Assembly: GCA_034509735.1 (NCBI GenBank)
Contig: JACGWO010000005.1
Span: 35,370,479 to 35,434,478 of the forward strand
Source: Sesamum alatum
Lineage: Eukaryota; Streptophyta; Magnoliopsida; Lamiales; Pedaliaceae
Reading direction: 5' to 3'
DNA: 64,000 nucleotides
The notes beneath the pieces were generated by a model. The model was not told where the DNA came from, ran no database searches, and worked only from the letters and a program-made list of their open reading frames with translations. Below are positions 1 to 10,689 of the stretch, in pieces; position 1 is the stretch's first letter; each line of letters begins with the position of its first letter. Position numbers and translations under genes: made by a program.

Positions 1-298
1 ATTTTACTAACCGGCCTCTAGGAAATTATAACCCAAATCGTGTTTGGTTGGATGTAAATCAATAATATAATTAGTATAATGCACTTGTTGTGTGATTGAT
101 GTACAATTCAGAGAAAGTGACCAATCATATGACAAATGTATCACATTTGCTTTTTGATTGGTTTAGTTCAACCAAACTTGGACGTTCAAATAAAAATTTG
201 TCCTGCCGTTTTCCTCTGTTGCTCATTTCTACTCTCAAATTGAGTTATTTACATATTTTAGCATATTTCAAACGTGTATATAAGTCAATGAGGTCTTA

Positions 299-375
299 TT
301 TAGTTGATTATGAGGCTTTCATGACCAAGGGTTCGAGTCCCACCAATGTGTGGGCATTAGTGTATTTTAATCATA
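299..375 (+). repeat. possible tRNA-derived SINE fragment (B-box-like)
   Basis: The stretch holds GGTTCGAGTCC (about 331-341), an exact match to the RNA polymerase III B-box consensus of tRNA-derived SINEs. It follows a GTTGATTATGAGGC stretch that could be a worn A box. No target duplication, poly-A tail or complete tRNA fold was recognised, so this could be chance. Nothing else is recognisable in bases 1-499. Confidence 0.25.
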
Positions 376-499
376 ATTGTAGTCAATTATAATAGTAGTT
401 ATTGGTTAGTTATACATACATAATATTAATAATTGGCATATATTAATTGTTGATGATTAAGAATTTATAGTATAATTGTAATCTACTCGTTAAAAAAAA

Positions 500-1892
500 G
501 GCTAAAATACATGATATCCCCCTGTGTTCTGAAAAGTCGGCTGAAAACCCCATTTTGTTTTAAAAATAGGTGAAAACCCCCTCTATGTTTTGCAAAAGTC
601 AGCTGAATCGCTATCTCCGTTAAAAAAAACTAACGGCGTTAACTTTTTAACAAATTGACCATTATACCCTTACTTATTATATATTGTTCTTTATTTTAAT
701 GACCGTTGGATCATGATTGTTATATCAGAACCGTTAGATCTAAATAATTAATTTTGACCGTTGGATCTCAAATTTATAAGAAAATCAATGATTAGATTTA
801 ATTAATTAAAATAATATATTATTATTTAATAAAATAAATTCAAAATTAATCCCCCCAACCCCCACCCCACCTGCCCCACCATCGTCCCCCTCCCCCGCCG
901 CCCCTCCCACCCCACCACAGAAGGGGACGACGGCAACGTTGTCGCCCGACGGGCGACCGCGATGTCGCCCCGACGGGCGACCGCGATGTCGCCCAGGGTT
1001 TTTCTGCGGGTACACAGAGGCATCGCCCCCAATCTGAGGCGACGGCGGTCGTCTACAATCTAGGCGACGGCGGCGACCGTCGCCCAGGGTTTTTGTTTTT
1101 ATTTTTTTATTTTTTTTAGTTTTTTAATTTTTTTAATTTCAAAATAAATTTAAATTTAAATTAATTCATTTAAATATTTTTAAATTAGATTCAAGAAAAT
1201 AATTTAAAAAAATTTTAGAGTCAGTTTTTATAATAATATTTAAATTTTAATATTATTTATAGTAAATAAAGATCATTATTTAAATATTTTTAATTAAATA
1301 ATAACTTAAATTAATTAATAATATATAAATAATTATTAACATTTATATTTGTATTTTGAAGTAAATATATTTATAAAAAGTTGTTTAATTATTAACATTT
1401 ATATTAGATTTAGATATTTATTAACACCTATATTCATTAAGATATTTAAATTTAAAAAATGAATTTATTATATTAATCTTTTGTATTATAATTTTAATTT
1501 AATATTTCAATTTAAATTATAAAACTTCAAATAAATTATATACTTTTTTTGTATTTTTAAGTAAATATATTTAAAAAAATATTTAATTTTTTACATGCAT
1601 TCAAAATATAAAAGAAACACACTCAAAACAAGTCAAAGATGCACTTAGTCAAATATATAGGCGCCATAAGGGTATTTTTGTCAAAATTGTACAAAAAAAG
1701 TATAAAAAATGGCTAGAAAACAGCCTCACACGCACAACACGCGCGTGCAGTACATCTTCCATTAATTCATAACGGAAGGGGTGTTTTTTACTGACTTTCA
1801 TAAAACATAAGGGATGTTTTCGCCTATTTCCAAATAACAGGGGAGTTTTAACCGATTTTTCAAAACATAGGGGGGTTTTATGCATTTTAACC
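500..1892. mobile_element. non-autonomous TIR element with long terminal inverted repeats and a GC-rich core
   Basis: The left end (GGCTAAAATAC from 500) and the right end (GCATTTTAACC to 1892) are inverted repeats of roughly 130 bp. Each arm carries alternating CCCC/GGGG blocks and an AACGG motif near the inner end. The core includes a C- and G-rich island (about 850-1090) in otherwise AT-rich DNA, with a unit of about 24 bp (GACGGGCGACCGCGATGTCG...) repeated in tandem near 949-996. There is no transposase frame. The long arms resemble Mutator-type fold-back elements, but the flanks are A-rich and give no convincing target duplication. The right arm is homologous to 21880-22152, so this is a multi-copy family. 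Confidence 0.6.
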
Positions 1893-3131
1893 AATAAAAA
1901 CTTTATATATGTATATATGTGTGTTGTAACTATCCGTGTAAAATTTTAGTGTTGGAAAAGTTGTTAGCATAATTTATTGCAAACACATGATTAATTAAAG
2001 TAATAACACAAAAAATGTGTGTTTAAGGCTTTAACTTTGCCAAATGAGTTATACCTTATTAATCACACATTTATATCATTTAGTCAGACTACTTAGCAAT
2101 GTTATAAACTCTGTTAGGATGATTCTATTCCCACTATAAAATATGACAGGTCTATGGCTATTCTTTCATTTTGAAAATTATTAATATTAATGAGTTTAAT
2201 TTCGAAATTAAATTCTCACAATTATTCCATCTAAACGTTTATATCTATAAAATTCTTTAAAGTAAATTGCTTGTCTAGATTATGTGTGGAATCGTAAGGC
2301 TTTATTCAGCTAATTTTCATCTAATATTTTACTGCATATTATTCAAAGTATTGACTGATGACTAGGATTAAGTTTTCATAAAGAAATATTAAGTACTTGA
2401 TGCTATAAAATATATGGAACTAGATAGCCGATTTTTTTTTTTTTTTAATGATTTGTGTTAGGTGATAAAAACTGTCTTGGTTAATTCACTTCTTATGTAA
2501 AATATTTTAGTTGAAAATATTAAGCTGATCTTGATTCATGAACATTAATCCAAAGAGTAACATGTTTCAATTAGTTAAGTAAAATTTCAATTAATTAATT
2601 TTGTATGCACGAGTTTTTGGACTTTGAAATCTGACCCAATATTACATTCAAATTCAGCATCGATTAGGGATAAAGTTGTAAGTTTATAATACTTTATAGA
2701 TGCCCCAACTAGGATAAACAATTCAAAATATTATATTAACAAAATCTATACGATATATAAAAGTATGATTTTTATGTGTTTGGTCCTATATATTGTGAAA
2801 AGACATTCATACCTTTATTTAATGAATCAAAATTAGTTATACAAAAATAAAATTATGTGAAAAAAGACTATTTGATAGTCCTAATAACTAATTTAACAAT
2901 GACAAATGTATCCAATTAAAAAAAATAGGCAAATAATATTTTACACGATTAATGTGTTAGAAGAGAAAATACTTTAAATACTTTAAGAAAAAAATAATTT
3001 ACTAGGGCACAATAAAATTTAAAATGAAGTAGCGTCTGAATAATATATAAAATACTAATCTATACTTTAAAACATAAACAAAAAAAGTAAATTAAAGAAT
3101 GAGTATCATAAAATTTTAAATAGCGGCTATC
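1893..3131. other. AT-rich intergenic DNA with a stray copy of NLR 3' flank
   Basis: No gene is visible. Bases 2631-2760 (ATTACATTCAAATTCAGCATCGATTAGG and onward) match 4500-4610, the region just beyond the 3' end of the first NLR gene. A piece of that flank therefore exists twice, about 1.85 kb apart in the same orientation. Confidence 0.5.
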
Positions 3132-3141
3132 AATCTTATCA

Positions 3142-3634
3142 GGATTAAATATAATTTTCGTCCTGTATTTTTTGTATTTTGGCATTTTAGTCTTTTATCT
3201 TTCCGGGGTAGCAAATAGGTCCTATAATTTTTTAAGTTTTTATAATTTTGATCCTTCAGTTGCCGGAGTTTGCAAATATTGCTGAAATTATTTTTAATTT
3301 GGGCCTTTTGTTCCCATTGGTCAATTTAATGGACCAAAATCGCAAAAATATATATGTTACATGACCTATTTGCTATACTAGAAAGATAAAGGAATAAAAC
3401 GCCAAAATATAAAAGATATATGACGAAAATTTGATTCCATGCTGGCAGGAATTTGACCAATGGGAACAAAAACTCCATATTAAAAAAAAATCCGGTAATA
3501 TTTGCAAACTCCGGTGATTGAAGGATCAAAATCGTGAAAAATTTAAAAGATATAAGACCTATTTACTACCCTAGATAGATAAAGGATTAAAACGTCAAAA
3601 TGCAAAAATTATATGATGAAAAAGTATTTAAGCC
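3142..3634. mobile_element. fold-back MULE-like MITE, 493 bp, perfect 10-bp target duplication
   Basis: The two halves are near-complete inverted repeats of each other (left GGATTAAATATAATTTTCGT, right ending GTATTTAAGCC). They are flanked by perfect direct repeats AATCTTATCA at 3132-3141 and 3635-3644. A 9-10 bp duplication with long arms is the signature of Mutator-superfamily elements. There is no coding capacity; the 67-codon frame on the minus strand is only the AT-rich arm. The arms share wording (GATAAAGGA, GCAAAATT, CCGG) with the elements at 13470-14135 and 52349-52893. Confidence 0.88.
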
Positions 3635-3644
3635 AATCTTATCA

Positions 3645-4953
3645 CATTAATTAGAAGAGCTTTTGAAAAAACTTAATATGAGTAACTTCTAACTAGTTAG
3701 TTTTATTTAATATTAATATTAGATAATTTATTTTTAGATTGTACTTAATTTCACGTATTTTATTTTTGACAATATTAATAAGTGCAGGTTATGATTATGA
3801 TTCAATATACAAAAGTGAGAATTTTTTAAGTGTATTCCTATTATGAAAAAACATTAACTACTTAAGTACTCTTTTTTAATAATACATAAGAATTAGTGAT
3901 CATTAAAGGATAAATGTTATAGTCATTTCCTTAAGTTTGTGTTTAGAATTATTTTAGTCCCTAAAGTCCTCTCAACGTTAGCATCTCTAAATTTTAGTTT
4001 TGTCTCAAATTAGTCCCTTTCACCATTTTTCGACGATAATGGCTTAGTCTTAAACACGGCCTAGGTGTGCTTTGTAACAGTGGCGTGTTCTCCAAATGAG
4101 CACGCCTAGGCCGTGTTCTCCAAATGAGCGCACTCTGCATTCAAACAAAAAGTTACATGCTAATACCGTGTCGTGTAACACGTCGTGTTTTTTAATGCAC
4201 GACATGCCTTGGATGTATTCCACCTCCAAGGCCGTGTTTTTGTTCTAGAGTTACGTTTTTACTAAAATTCTTCTCCAATCATGATTTTTGCAAATTTTTC
4301 AACTATATAGGGAACAAGTTCAGGCATTTCTAAAGGAGGAAAAATATTTTAGCTGAAATGGGTTCATTTTATTACATTACATACATTATTTGCTTCAACA
4401 ATTAGTTCACATACAATATCTATTTAGTACTCCATATGTATTTCTAGCCCTTTCATTATATCTGGTCAGAAACACAGGTATAGAAGCTAGCACAAATACT
4501 TTATTTTACATTCAAACCCAGTGTCGATTAGGAATTATTTTACAATACTTTATAGGCATTTAGATCTGAATTAAATAATTCAGAACGTAACTAACACTAT
4601 ACATATATAAATAAATAAACAAATAAATATAGCAACACAATCATTTAGAAAAAAAGAGTACATCATCATCAAATCATCTAACCACAAGCATGGAACCTAA
4701 GAACATCCACCTGCATAAAAAACACCATATACACAAGAATTCTTGCTACCTTTTCAAAGTAGTCCACAAACAATACTGTCTAAAGATGATGATACATACA
4801 ACATTTTACATAGTGATGATTTGTAGAAACATTAGAAATTAAGAGGACAACTGCCCTTCTTGCTACTGCATATCTACATGTTCAGGTTTACCTGCAGCAC
4901 AAACAGCAGGAAAAGTAAAATGCTACTGATCTCTACATTGGAATTAAATCAAT
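3645..4953. other. 3' flank of the first NLR gene
   Basis: No gene. Bases 4040-4110 hold a short inverted pair built on CACGGCCTAGG / CCTAGGCCGTG, and GTGTTCTCCAAATGAGC occurs twice. From about 4630 to 4750 the sequence matches the 3' flank of the second NLR gene (about 16045-16145), marking the downstream extent of their shared duplication. The 3' UTR and poly-A site of the NLR gene should lie in the last few hundred bases. Confidence 0.5.
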
Positions 4954-7662
4954 TCAAGTAGTTACCTTTCGTAGAGAGGTGTTGCGGCGAGCCTTGAAAT
5001 AATCATCATAGGAATTCACGCGAACTCTGAGGCCTTCGTTTCCCAAGCTTTCTTGTTCCTCTTGTATTAGCATTGCCGAGGCCACAACAGATGAGTTACA
5101 TTCAAACAACTCAATCGTTTCAAGAGTTCCAATATCTCCAATGTCGGAAGGAATTGCCTTTAACCAGGTGCAAAAATTGAGACATAAGTGTCGAAGTTGA
5201 GGAAAATGTGTATGGTTGGCACACCAATCCTCTAAATGGTTTGACTCAATGAGCAGATACTTTAATTTAGTGAATTCTCCTTCATTTGGTTCCCACATGG
5301 ATCCCGCAAAGGCATTATCTCTCAGTTTCAGCACTTCAAGATTGGGTAATGAACCGACGACAGTCATTTTCTCCCAAGAAATTCTGCAACCACTGAGAGT
5401 CAGCTTTCTGAGATTTAGAGGGAAAGCTAGATTTAAAGGCAAAGGTTCCTTGGCTTGAGCATCTCGGGTAATGAAGACGCACTTCAACGTTTCAAGTTTG
5501 TGTAGGTAGATGAAATTGTTGAACTCGTAGGATGACCATTCGGTGAGACTGTTATGAACATATGAAATTCCCAACTTTTTCAGGTTCGGCATGATTTCCA
5601 AGACCTCCTTGGTGCAATTCAAGTTTGTTATATCTGAAAGTGTTTGCAGATTCTCCAGAACAACTGAATCTTCCCCTATGATGTCTTCAAGAAAAGAGGA
5701 ACGCGAGAAGCCTTTCTCGAACAAAAGATGCCTTAGTTGTGGCATTTTCCAAATGCTCGATGGTAGATATAAAGTATCGTCTTGGTGTAACATTCTCGTA
5801 TCCCTTAGAATTATAACTAAGGTTTGAAGATTCTGGAGTTTGCGTATTGATGCAGTCAACCATAGGTTACTTGAATGACAAAATGCAAGGTATCTTAAAT
5901 GAACTAACTCGAGTATTCCAATTGGAAACTCACTGAACCTTATTGTAAGTGCATCCAATACCTTGAGCAGTTTGAAACTCACAATAAAGGACACTAAACG
6001 ATTACTAGAATGAAGATCGCAACAATAAAGAAGAGAACGGAGATATGGGTCATGAACAACTGTAAGGGGAAGTAAACTATCAGAGTGGATACTCACACGA
6101 CGCTGATTGTTCCTATCTTGCAGAAAAACGTGACTATGTGAGTTCATTATCTGAAGAAATTTCTCATCCTGAGCTTTTTTCAAACACAACTCCCTCAACA
6201 TATCATGGATGATTAAGGTTTTAATTTCACCATTATGCTTTCTCCTACGAACCTCAATGAGACTTCTGTTGATAAGATCACTTAAATAATCCTCTGCCAG
6301 TTCTTCGAGACTTTTAGGGGTTAGTGGTTTTATGAATCCCTCTGCAACCCATAGCTTGATGAGTTGGGAGACAAAGATCTCATAATCTTCAGGGAATACT
6401 CCCATATAAAGAAAACATGCTTTCAGATGATGGGGTAAGGAATTATAACTTAAAGTTAGAATGTCCGTAAGTTGATCACCTTCATTTCTAGCTAGGGCTA
6501 AAGTGACATCTTGAGCAATGTGCTCCCAGTTTTCTCCCTTGATGTCCCTAGAGAGGAGGCCACCGATCACAACAATTGCAAGCGGAAGTCCTTTGCAATT
6601 TTCTGCAATCTCCTGTCCAATTTTCTCCAATTCATAAGGGCAGTCTTCTTGTCCAAATATCGTCTCTCGCAGTAGATCCCAACTTGATTCTGGGCTAAGA
6701 AGGCTCATGTGATGAATAGGGCTTCTAGGGTTGGCATAAATAGCCACTTCTGATTGACGAGTAGTTAGAATGACCCTGCTACTATTATTGTCATCTGGAA
6801 AGAACCTCTTGACATCATCCCAGGCTTTGGTGTCCCAAACATCATCCATCACGATGAGGTACCTCCTACCCTTCAAATTTTTGTATAGACGATCAGCTAA
6901 TTCGTTAACGCTCTTCTCCTGCACTTCACTACCATCCTTTCCTGTGGAAATTACGAGGATCGTGAACAGATCCTGCAAGTGGTAGTCTTGGGATACAACT
7001 ACCCAGGCACGAGTGTCAAAACGATCCTCAATAAGCGGATCACTGTATAGATTTCTTGTGAGAGTCGTCTTGCCAATACCACCCATCCCGACTATCGAGA
7101 TGATGTCGAGGTTGGACGACGATCCAACTAACCATTCTTTAAGGTGCAACAAATCTTGGTCAAGTCCCACCAGTGCGCTTTTGTTACTGGCAATAAATCT
7201 TGATGAACCGGCACCCCACGAATTCCTTGCACTCGGAGCTTCTTCTTTCCCATCCTTGATCTTGGACAGCGCTCCCGATATGGAAGCAAATTTATCTATC
7301 ACCTTCTTTAGGCCTTTGTGTTTATCCAGGTTCATCGACGTATCACATAGATGGATTGCAGGAAACATATCCTGGAGAGCCGAAATTATCTCCCAGAAAC
7401 AGCTACCAACTCCACAACTTACAGATTTCGAGAGTTCTAACTGAGTTAACACATTGGATTCTATGATATCTTGTGCTTGGAATGATGCATCTCTGATTTG
7501 CCCTTCCAAATCCTTAATGGATAAGCTGTTTTTTCTTGCAGAATCATCAAGAATCTCTAACAAACACCGAACTTTCTCAAGGAGATCAGACAGAATGTGT
7601 TGCATAGGTTGAGGGGACTCCTCCAATGTCTGCAAGAGTGAAACAAGAGCAGCATAGGCCAT
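4954..7662 (-). CDS. R1-like CC-NB-ARC-LRR immune receptor (NLR), copy 1
   Basis: Predicted intracellular immune receptor of the CNL class, of the kind annotated as late-blight resistance protein R1 homologues. It is a single uninterrupted frame of 902 codons. I chose the ATG at 7662 (MAYAALVSLL), not the ATG 12 codons upstream, because the paralogue starts at exactly this sequence. The order is an Rx/R1-type coiled-coil N-terminus (about 1-140, with an AQDIIES stretch), VGLDQDL just before the NB domain, P-loop GMGGIGKTT (192-200, Lys198), kinase-2 LIVMDDVWD (Asp273-274), RNBS-B VILTTR, GLPLA (358-362), CFLYMGVFPEDYEI (RNBS-D), and IIHDM at the MHD position (His486-Asp487). Irregular leucine-rich repeats run from about 530 to the end. 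All ATP-binding signatures are intact, so it looks functional. NLRs usually act at the plasma membrane or in the cytosol to detect pathogen effectors; the target here is unknown. Confidence 0.95.
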   Translation of the reverse strand: MAYAALVSLLQTLEESPQPMQHILSDLLEKVRCLLEILDDSARKNSLSIKDLEGQIRDASFQAQDIIESNVLTQLELSKSVSCGVGSCFWEIISALQDMFPAIHLCDTSMNLDKHKGLKKVIDKFASISGALSKIKDGKEEAPSARNSWGAGSSRFIASNKSALVGLDQDLLHLKEWLVGSSSNLDIISIVGMGGIGKTTLTRNLYSDPLIEDRFDTRAWVVVSQDYHLQDLFTILVISTGKDGSEVQEKSVNELADRLYKNLKGRRYLIVMDDVWDTKAWDDVKRFFPDDNNSSRVILTTRQSEVAIYANPRSPIHHMSLLSPESSWDLLRETIFGQEDCPYELEKIGQEIAENCKGLPLAIVVIGGLLSRDIKGENWEHIAQDVTLALARNEGDQLTDILTLSYNSLPHHLKACFLYMGVFPEDYEIFVSQLIKLWVAEGFIKPLTPKSLEELAEDYLSDLINRSLIEVRRRKHNGEIKTLIIHDMLRELCLKKAQDEKFLQIMNSHSHVFLQDRNNQRRVSIHSDSLLPLTVVHDPYLRSLLYCCDLHSSNRLVSFIVSFKLLKVLDALTIRFSEFPIGILELVHLRYLAFCHSSNLWLTASIRKLQNLQTLVIILRDTRMLHQDDTLYLPSSIWKMPQLRHLLFEKGFSRSSFLEDIIGEDSVVLENLQTLSDITNLNCTKEVLEIMPNLKKLGISYVHNSLTEWSSYEFNNFIYLHKLETLKCVFITRDAQAKEPLPLNLAFPLNLRKLTLSGCRISWEKMTVVGSLPNLEVLKLRDNAFAGSMWEPNEGEFTKLKYLLIESNHLEDWCANHTHFPQLRHLCLNFCTWLKAIPSDIGDIGTLETIELFECNSSVVASAMLIQEEQESLGNEGLRVRVNSYDDYFKARRNTSLRKVTT

Positions 7663-7800
7663 CTTCTCAGCTCCTTCACAACACACACTCACACACACAA
7701 AAACAAGACAATGAACTAACTTTGGATTATCTAAATAAACATAAAGCTAGCAATTTGGACTTTTTAGGTAAACTGTACACAAGAATGAACATAATGAATC
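7663..7800 (-). promoter_or_regulatory. conserved 5' leader/proximal promoter of NLR copy 1
   Basis: On the minus strand the leader just before the ATG is a TG/GA-rich run (plus strand CACACACTCACACACACA). The next ~100 bases match the region upstream of NLR copy 2 (18935-19060), including ATGAACTAA, CTTTGGATT, AATAAACA, AAAGCT.GCAAT and GAAACTGTACA. The duplication therefore carried at least a proximal promoter. No individual transcription-factor site is claimed. Confidence 0.45.
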
Positions 7801-7941
7801 ATTAGGGACGGATTTTATTAATTAAGCAAGTTGCTATTCGTTCAATACATTCGAATTCAAATACTGATCCAATACATTAATAATTCAAATCAACAAAAAT
7901 ATTTGTAAGAAAAGAAATAACGAATTGTTATAGAATTAGAC

Positions 7942-8287
7942 GGGAAAATTTCATTTTTGGTCCCATATCTTAGGACCTTTTTTTTTATTTTTTATTTGGT
8001 CCCATTTGTTGCATTTGTCTCACATTTAGTCTCATTTGTTCAATTTTTTCTCCAATTTGGTCCAAAACAATATTTTTCGTCTAATTATTAATTGAGCCGT
8101 CAACAGTGGAAGAGTCTTGCTCCAATAACAGACTTGACGGCTCTATTAACAATTTGACGAAAAATATTGTTTGAGACCAAATTTGAGAAAAAATTAAACA
8201 AACGGGACTAAATATGAGACAAATGCAACAGATGGGACCAAATTAAAAAAATGCCCTGAGATATGGGACTAATAAAGCGATTTCCCC
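7942..8287. mobile_element. fold-back MULE-like MITE, 346 bp, perfect 9-bp target duplication
   Basis: Almost the whole element is one inverted repeat: the left arm from GGGAAAATTTCATTTTTGG pairs with a right arm ending GCGATTTCCCC. The arms carry a repeated theme GGTCCCATTTGTTGCATTTGTCTCA and meet near 8110-8140 (GCCGTCAA...TTGACGGC). Perfect direct repeats GAATTAGAC flank it at 7933-7941 and 8288-8296. It sits about 280 bp upstream of the NLR copy 1 start codon, within reach of its promoter. Confidence 0.87.
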
Positions 8288-8296
8288 GAATTAGAC

Positions 8297-8395
8297 ATAT
8301 ACCCACAATCGTGGGATTCAAACTCACAGTGTTTTGATTATGAGATTTCAACCTTACCAGTCGAGCAAGTCTTTATCGACAACGCTGAAAAGTCG
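8297..8395 (-). repeat. possible tRNA-derived SINE fragment
   Basis: Read on the minus strand this gives GACTTGCTCGACTGGTAAGG followed, about 35 bases on, by GAGTTTGAATCCCAC. That spacing and wording resemble a tRNA A box and B box. It abuts the target duplication of the element at 7942-8287. No clear SINE tail or duplication of its own was found, so the call is tentative. Confidence 0.3.
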
Positions 8396-9124
8396 CCTTA
8401 ATGCCGCTTAGGTGGTGATATTTGAAAATGACAACAAAACAAATAGGGATTATTCACAAGAAAATAAAAGTTAAAGCCCTAGTCGATGCAACTTAATTGT
8501 GTGGGATTCTTCAAGTTATCTAATGCAATTAGTCCAAGTGTCAGAGATTAAAATTATTAAATGAGAGCTGGTGATATGTGAATATCACAAGAAAAAAAAT
8601 AATCTATCGTTGATTTGATCCAATTTAAAACTCACCGAGTTTGTGTGATTTAAAATGAAAAACAAAAAAACATGGGAGGTCAACTCTTTTCATTTATAAC
8701 AATAAGATCCAAATCATTAATATATTTATTTATGTATATTAATATAAAAAGAAAAAAATACTTTTCACTCAGACACAGTGATTGGTGATGACACTGCACC
8801 AACTTTTTTTTTGTGTCCAAAATAACTTTATGTTGGTTTTTTTTATTTATTTTTTTCATCAAAAAATTATGTATTGATTTATATATTTTATTATTATTTA
8901 TAATATATTTTAAAATATAAAATATATTTTATTACATATTAGCAGAAATAATGTGTCACGCCCAATAGATATATAAAAAAAAAAGTATGTATACTTAGCC
9001 CATAAATTGGCAGCTGACAGATGGACTGTTGGATCATCCCAGTTAATAGTTTGACCCAAATCAAACCGCAAATGGCGGGATAAGATCTATATTTTATTAC
9101 ATTCAAATCAACTCTTGGTTTAGA

Positions 9125-9972
9125 GGGGTGACAATTTATACTCTTTAATTAAATTTTTTTAAGTAATTATAGAACTCTGGCCACCGAATTTTAAATTGGT
9201 CAAATTTTACTGACATATACATTTTTAGGGCTTTTTAAATTGGGGGAATTGCTGATTGTGCATAGTTAAAAAAATCCACGCCACATAAACGCTGACTATG
9301 AATTGCATTTACTGCCCCATATATAAGCTTATCAATAGTTTAATGTTGGTTTGGCATCAGTATTTTGTATACAACTTTCAACCTATTTTAGGTGATAGTA
9401 TTAATATAATCTGTCCCCTTCAATGTTCTTATTTACTATTTTTTATCCAATCAGTTTTGCCTTTTTCTTTTTCCAATCGTTAATAATTTGGTTGTTGTTA
9501 TTGTTGTGTAGAATGAGGGTTGGGGAATGTGGGGTGCAGGTCGTTGGTTAATAAAGAGTGTATTCCCCCCCCCCCCCCACCCCTTTTTGCCTAGTCAGCT
9601 CTTATGTAGCGTAGGTTTTTTCAGCTATGTCTAGTCAGCAATTTCCCCAATTTAAAAAAGTTCTAAAAATATCCATGTTAGCAAAATCCGGCAATTTTTT
9701 AAAATTTGGTGGCTGGAGTCGTATAATTGCTTAAAAAAACTTAAATTCAGGGTATAAATTGTCGCCCCTTTATATACGATCCTTATTTTGCCACTCCCCG
9801 GTCAACGCTTATGTGAAGTGGGTTTTTTCAGCTATGCCCAGTCAGCAATTCCCCCAATTTAAAAAGCCCTAAAAATGTCCATGTCAGCAAAATCCGGCCA
9901 CTTCTTAAAATTCGATAGCCGAAGTCCTATAATTGCTTAAAAAAATTTAATTCCAGGTATAAATTGTGAGGA
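9125..9972. mobile_element. fold-back element with one arm duplicated in tandem
   Basis: The left arm (9125-9298: GGTGACAATTTATACTC ... AAATTGGGGGAATTGCTGA) recurs in inverted orientation twice on the right, at about 9595-9765 and 9800-9972. Both right copies contain the CAGTCAGCAATT, CCCCAATTTAAAAA and AAAATCCGGC words. The element therefore has one left and two right termini. Between the arms lies a 14-base poly-C tract near 9567-9580. No transposase frame and no secure target duplication were found. Confidence 0.55.
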
Positions 9973-9979
9973 GCAATAA

Positions 9980-10308
9980 TGCAATTTGCCTTGGCCAATT
10001 TTTCTAAAATTTTAATAAAAAATTCAAGGGCAAAATGGTCAATTTCAGGCCTTTGGTTAAAAATTATAAACCTCAGGGGGGGTATTTGTAATTTTTCAAA
10101 CAAAGAGGGGGTATTTGTGCCAAACTTCAGGGGAGATAAATGTAATTTACCCTAAAATAAATGTACAAAAAATATACCAAAAAGGGAGAGACACCAAACA
10201 GACGCTCTCCCATAATATATAGTAAAAAAGGGAGAGACATCAAAGAAGTGTTCTCCTTTAATATATAGTATAGATAAGATCTATCATTACATATTATATG
10301 GATATATA
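9980..10308. other. transposon debris: MULE-type arm and tandem Helitron-like ends
   Basis: Bases 9990-10155 (GGGTATTTGTAATTTTTC, ATGTAATTTACCCT) resemble one arm of the 36362-36790 family. Bases 10170-10275 hold two direct copies of a ~70 bp piece (GGGAGAGACA.CAAA ... AATATATAGTA) that, on the minus strand, looks like the start of a Helitron family also seen near 29340-29400. No gene. Confidence 0.35.
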
Positions 10309-10689
10309 TCTATACTTACTATTATAAAAGAGAACTCTATTATCATACTAATTTTTGAATATTCAAATTTATCCTTCAGTTAAATGCATCCATTTAATAA
10401 ATTTTGGTTACAATAGTAATTTCAATATATATTTACAAATGGTGGTTAATGACACCATCGCACCATTTTTTTGTAATGTCAAAAATAACCCTCAAGTGAT
10501 ATAATAACTACTTTATTCAACTTTGCAAATTTTATATTAATTGATAAATTAGTTTTTTTTGTTTCTTCTTCTTTTTTTTTATAATGTGATATGTTAGTTT
10601 ATATATTTTACTCTTATTTATAATATATTCTAAAACATAAAAAAATTAATTATTATATACACGCAGAAACAGCCTGCCACGATGGCTAG
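10309..10689 (+). mobile_element. short non-autonomous Helitron, 381 bp
   Basis: It starts A|TCTATACTTACTATTATAAA at 10309, the usual Helitron 5' TC terminus, and ends ...GCCACGATGG-CTAG|T at 10689. This places it between host A and T as expected. Relatives with the same 3' wording (CAGCCTGCCACGATGGC; GTTGTGGCATGAC on the other strand; GTCCACTATGGCTGA) occur at 25105-25620 and 51609-52981. There is no coding capacity. Confidence 0.62.

Noticed and set aside
806..1032. Gly/Arg-rich open frames on the minus strand
   Set aside because: Translations of the GC-rich tandem repeat inside a TIR element in two phases; no real protein.
7013..7444. 143-codon open frame on the plus strand within NLR copy 1
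   Set aside because: Antisense shadow of the coiled-coil and P-loop coding region. A matching shadow exists in copy 2 (18313-18867), which shows that it follows from conservation of the real gene.
7662..7698. Upstream ATG giving a 914-residue NLR (MCVSVCC start)
   Set aside because: The extra 12 codons come from the TG-rich leader; the paralogue starts at MAYAALVSLL and has no equivalent extension.
9567..9580. Poly-C tracts here and near 14892-14911 and 48291-48303
   Set aside because: Homopolymers inside or beside transposon remnants; length is likely unreliable in the assembly and no function is implied.
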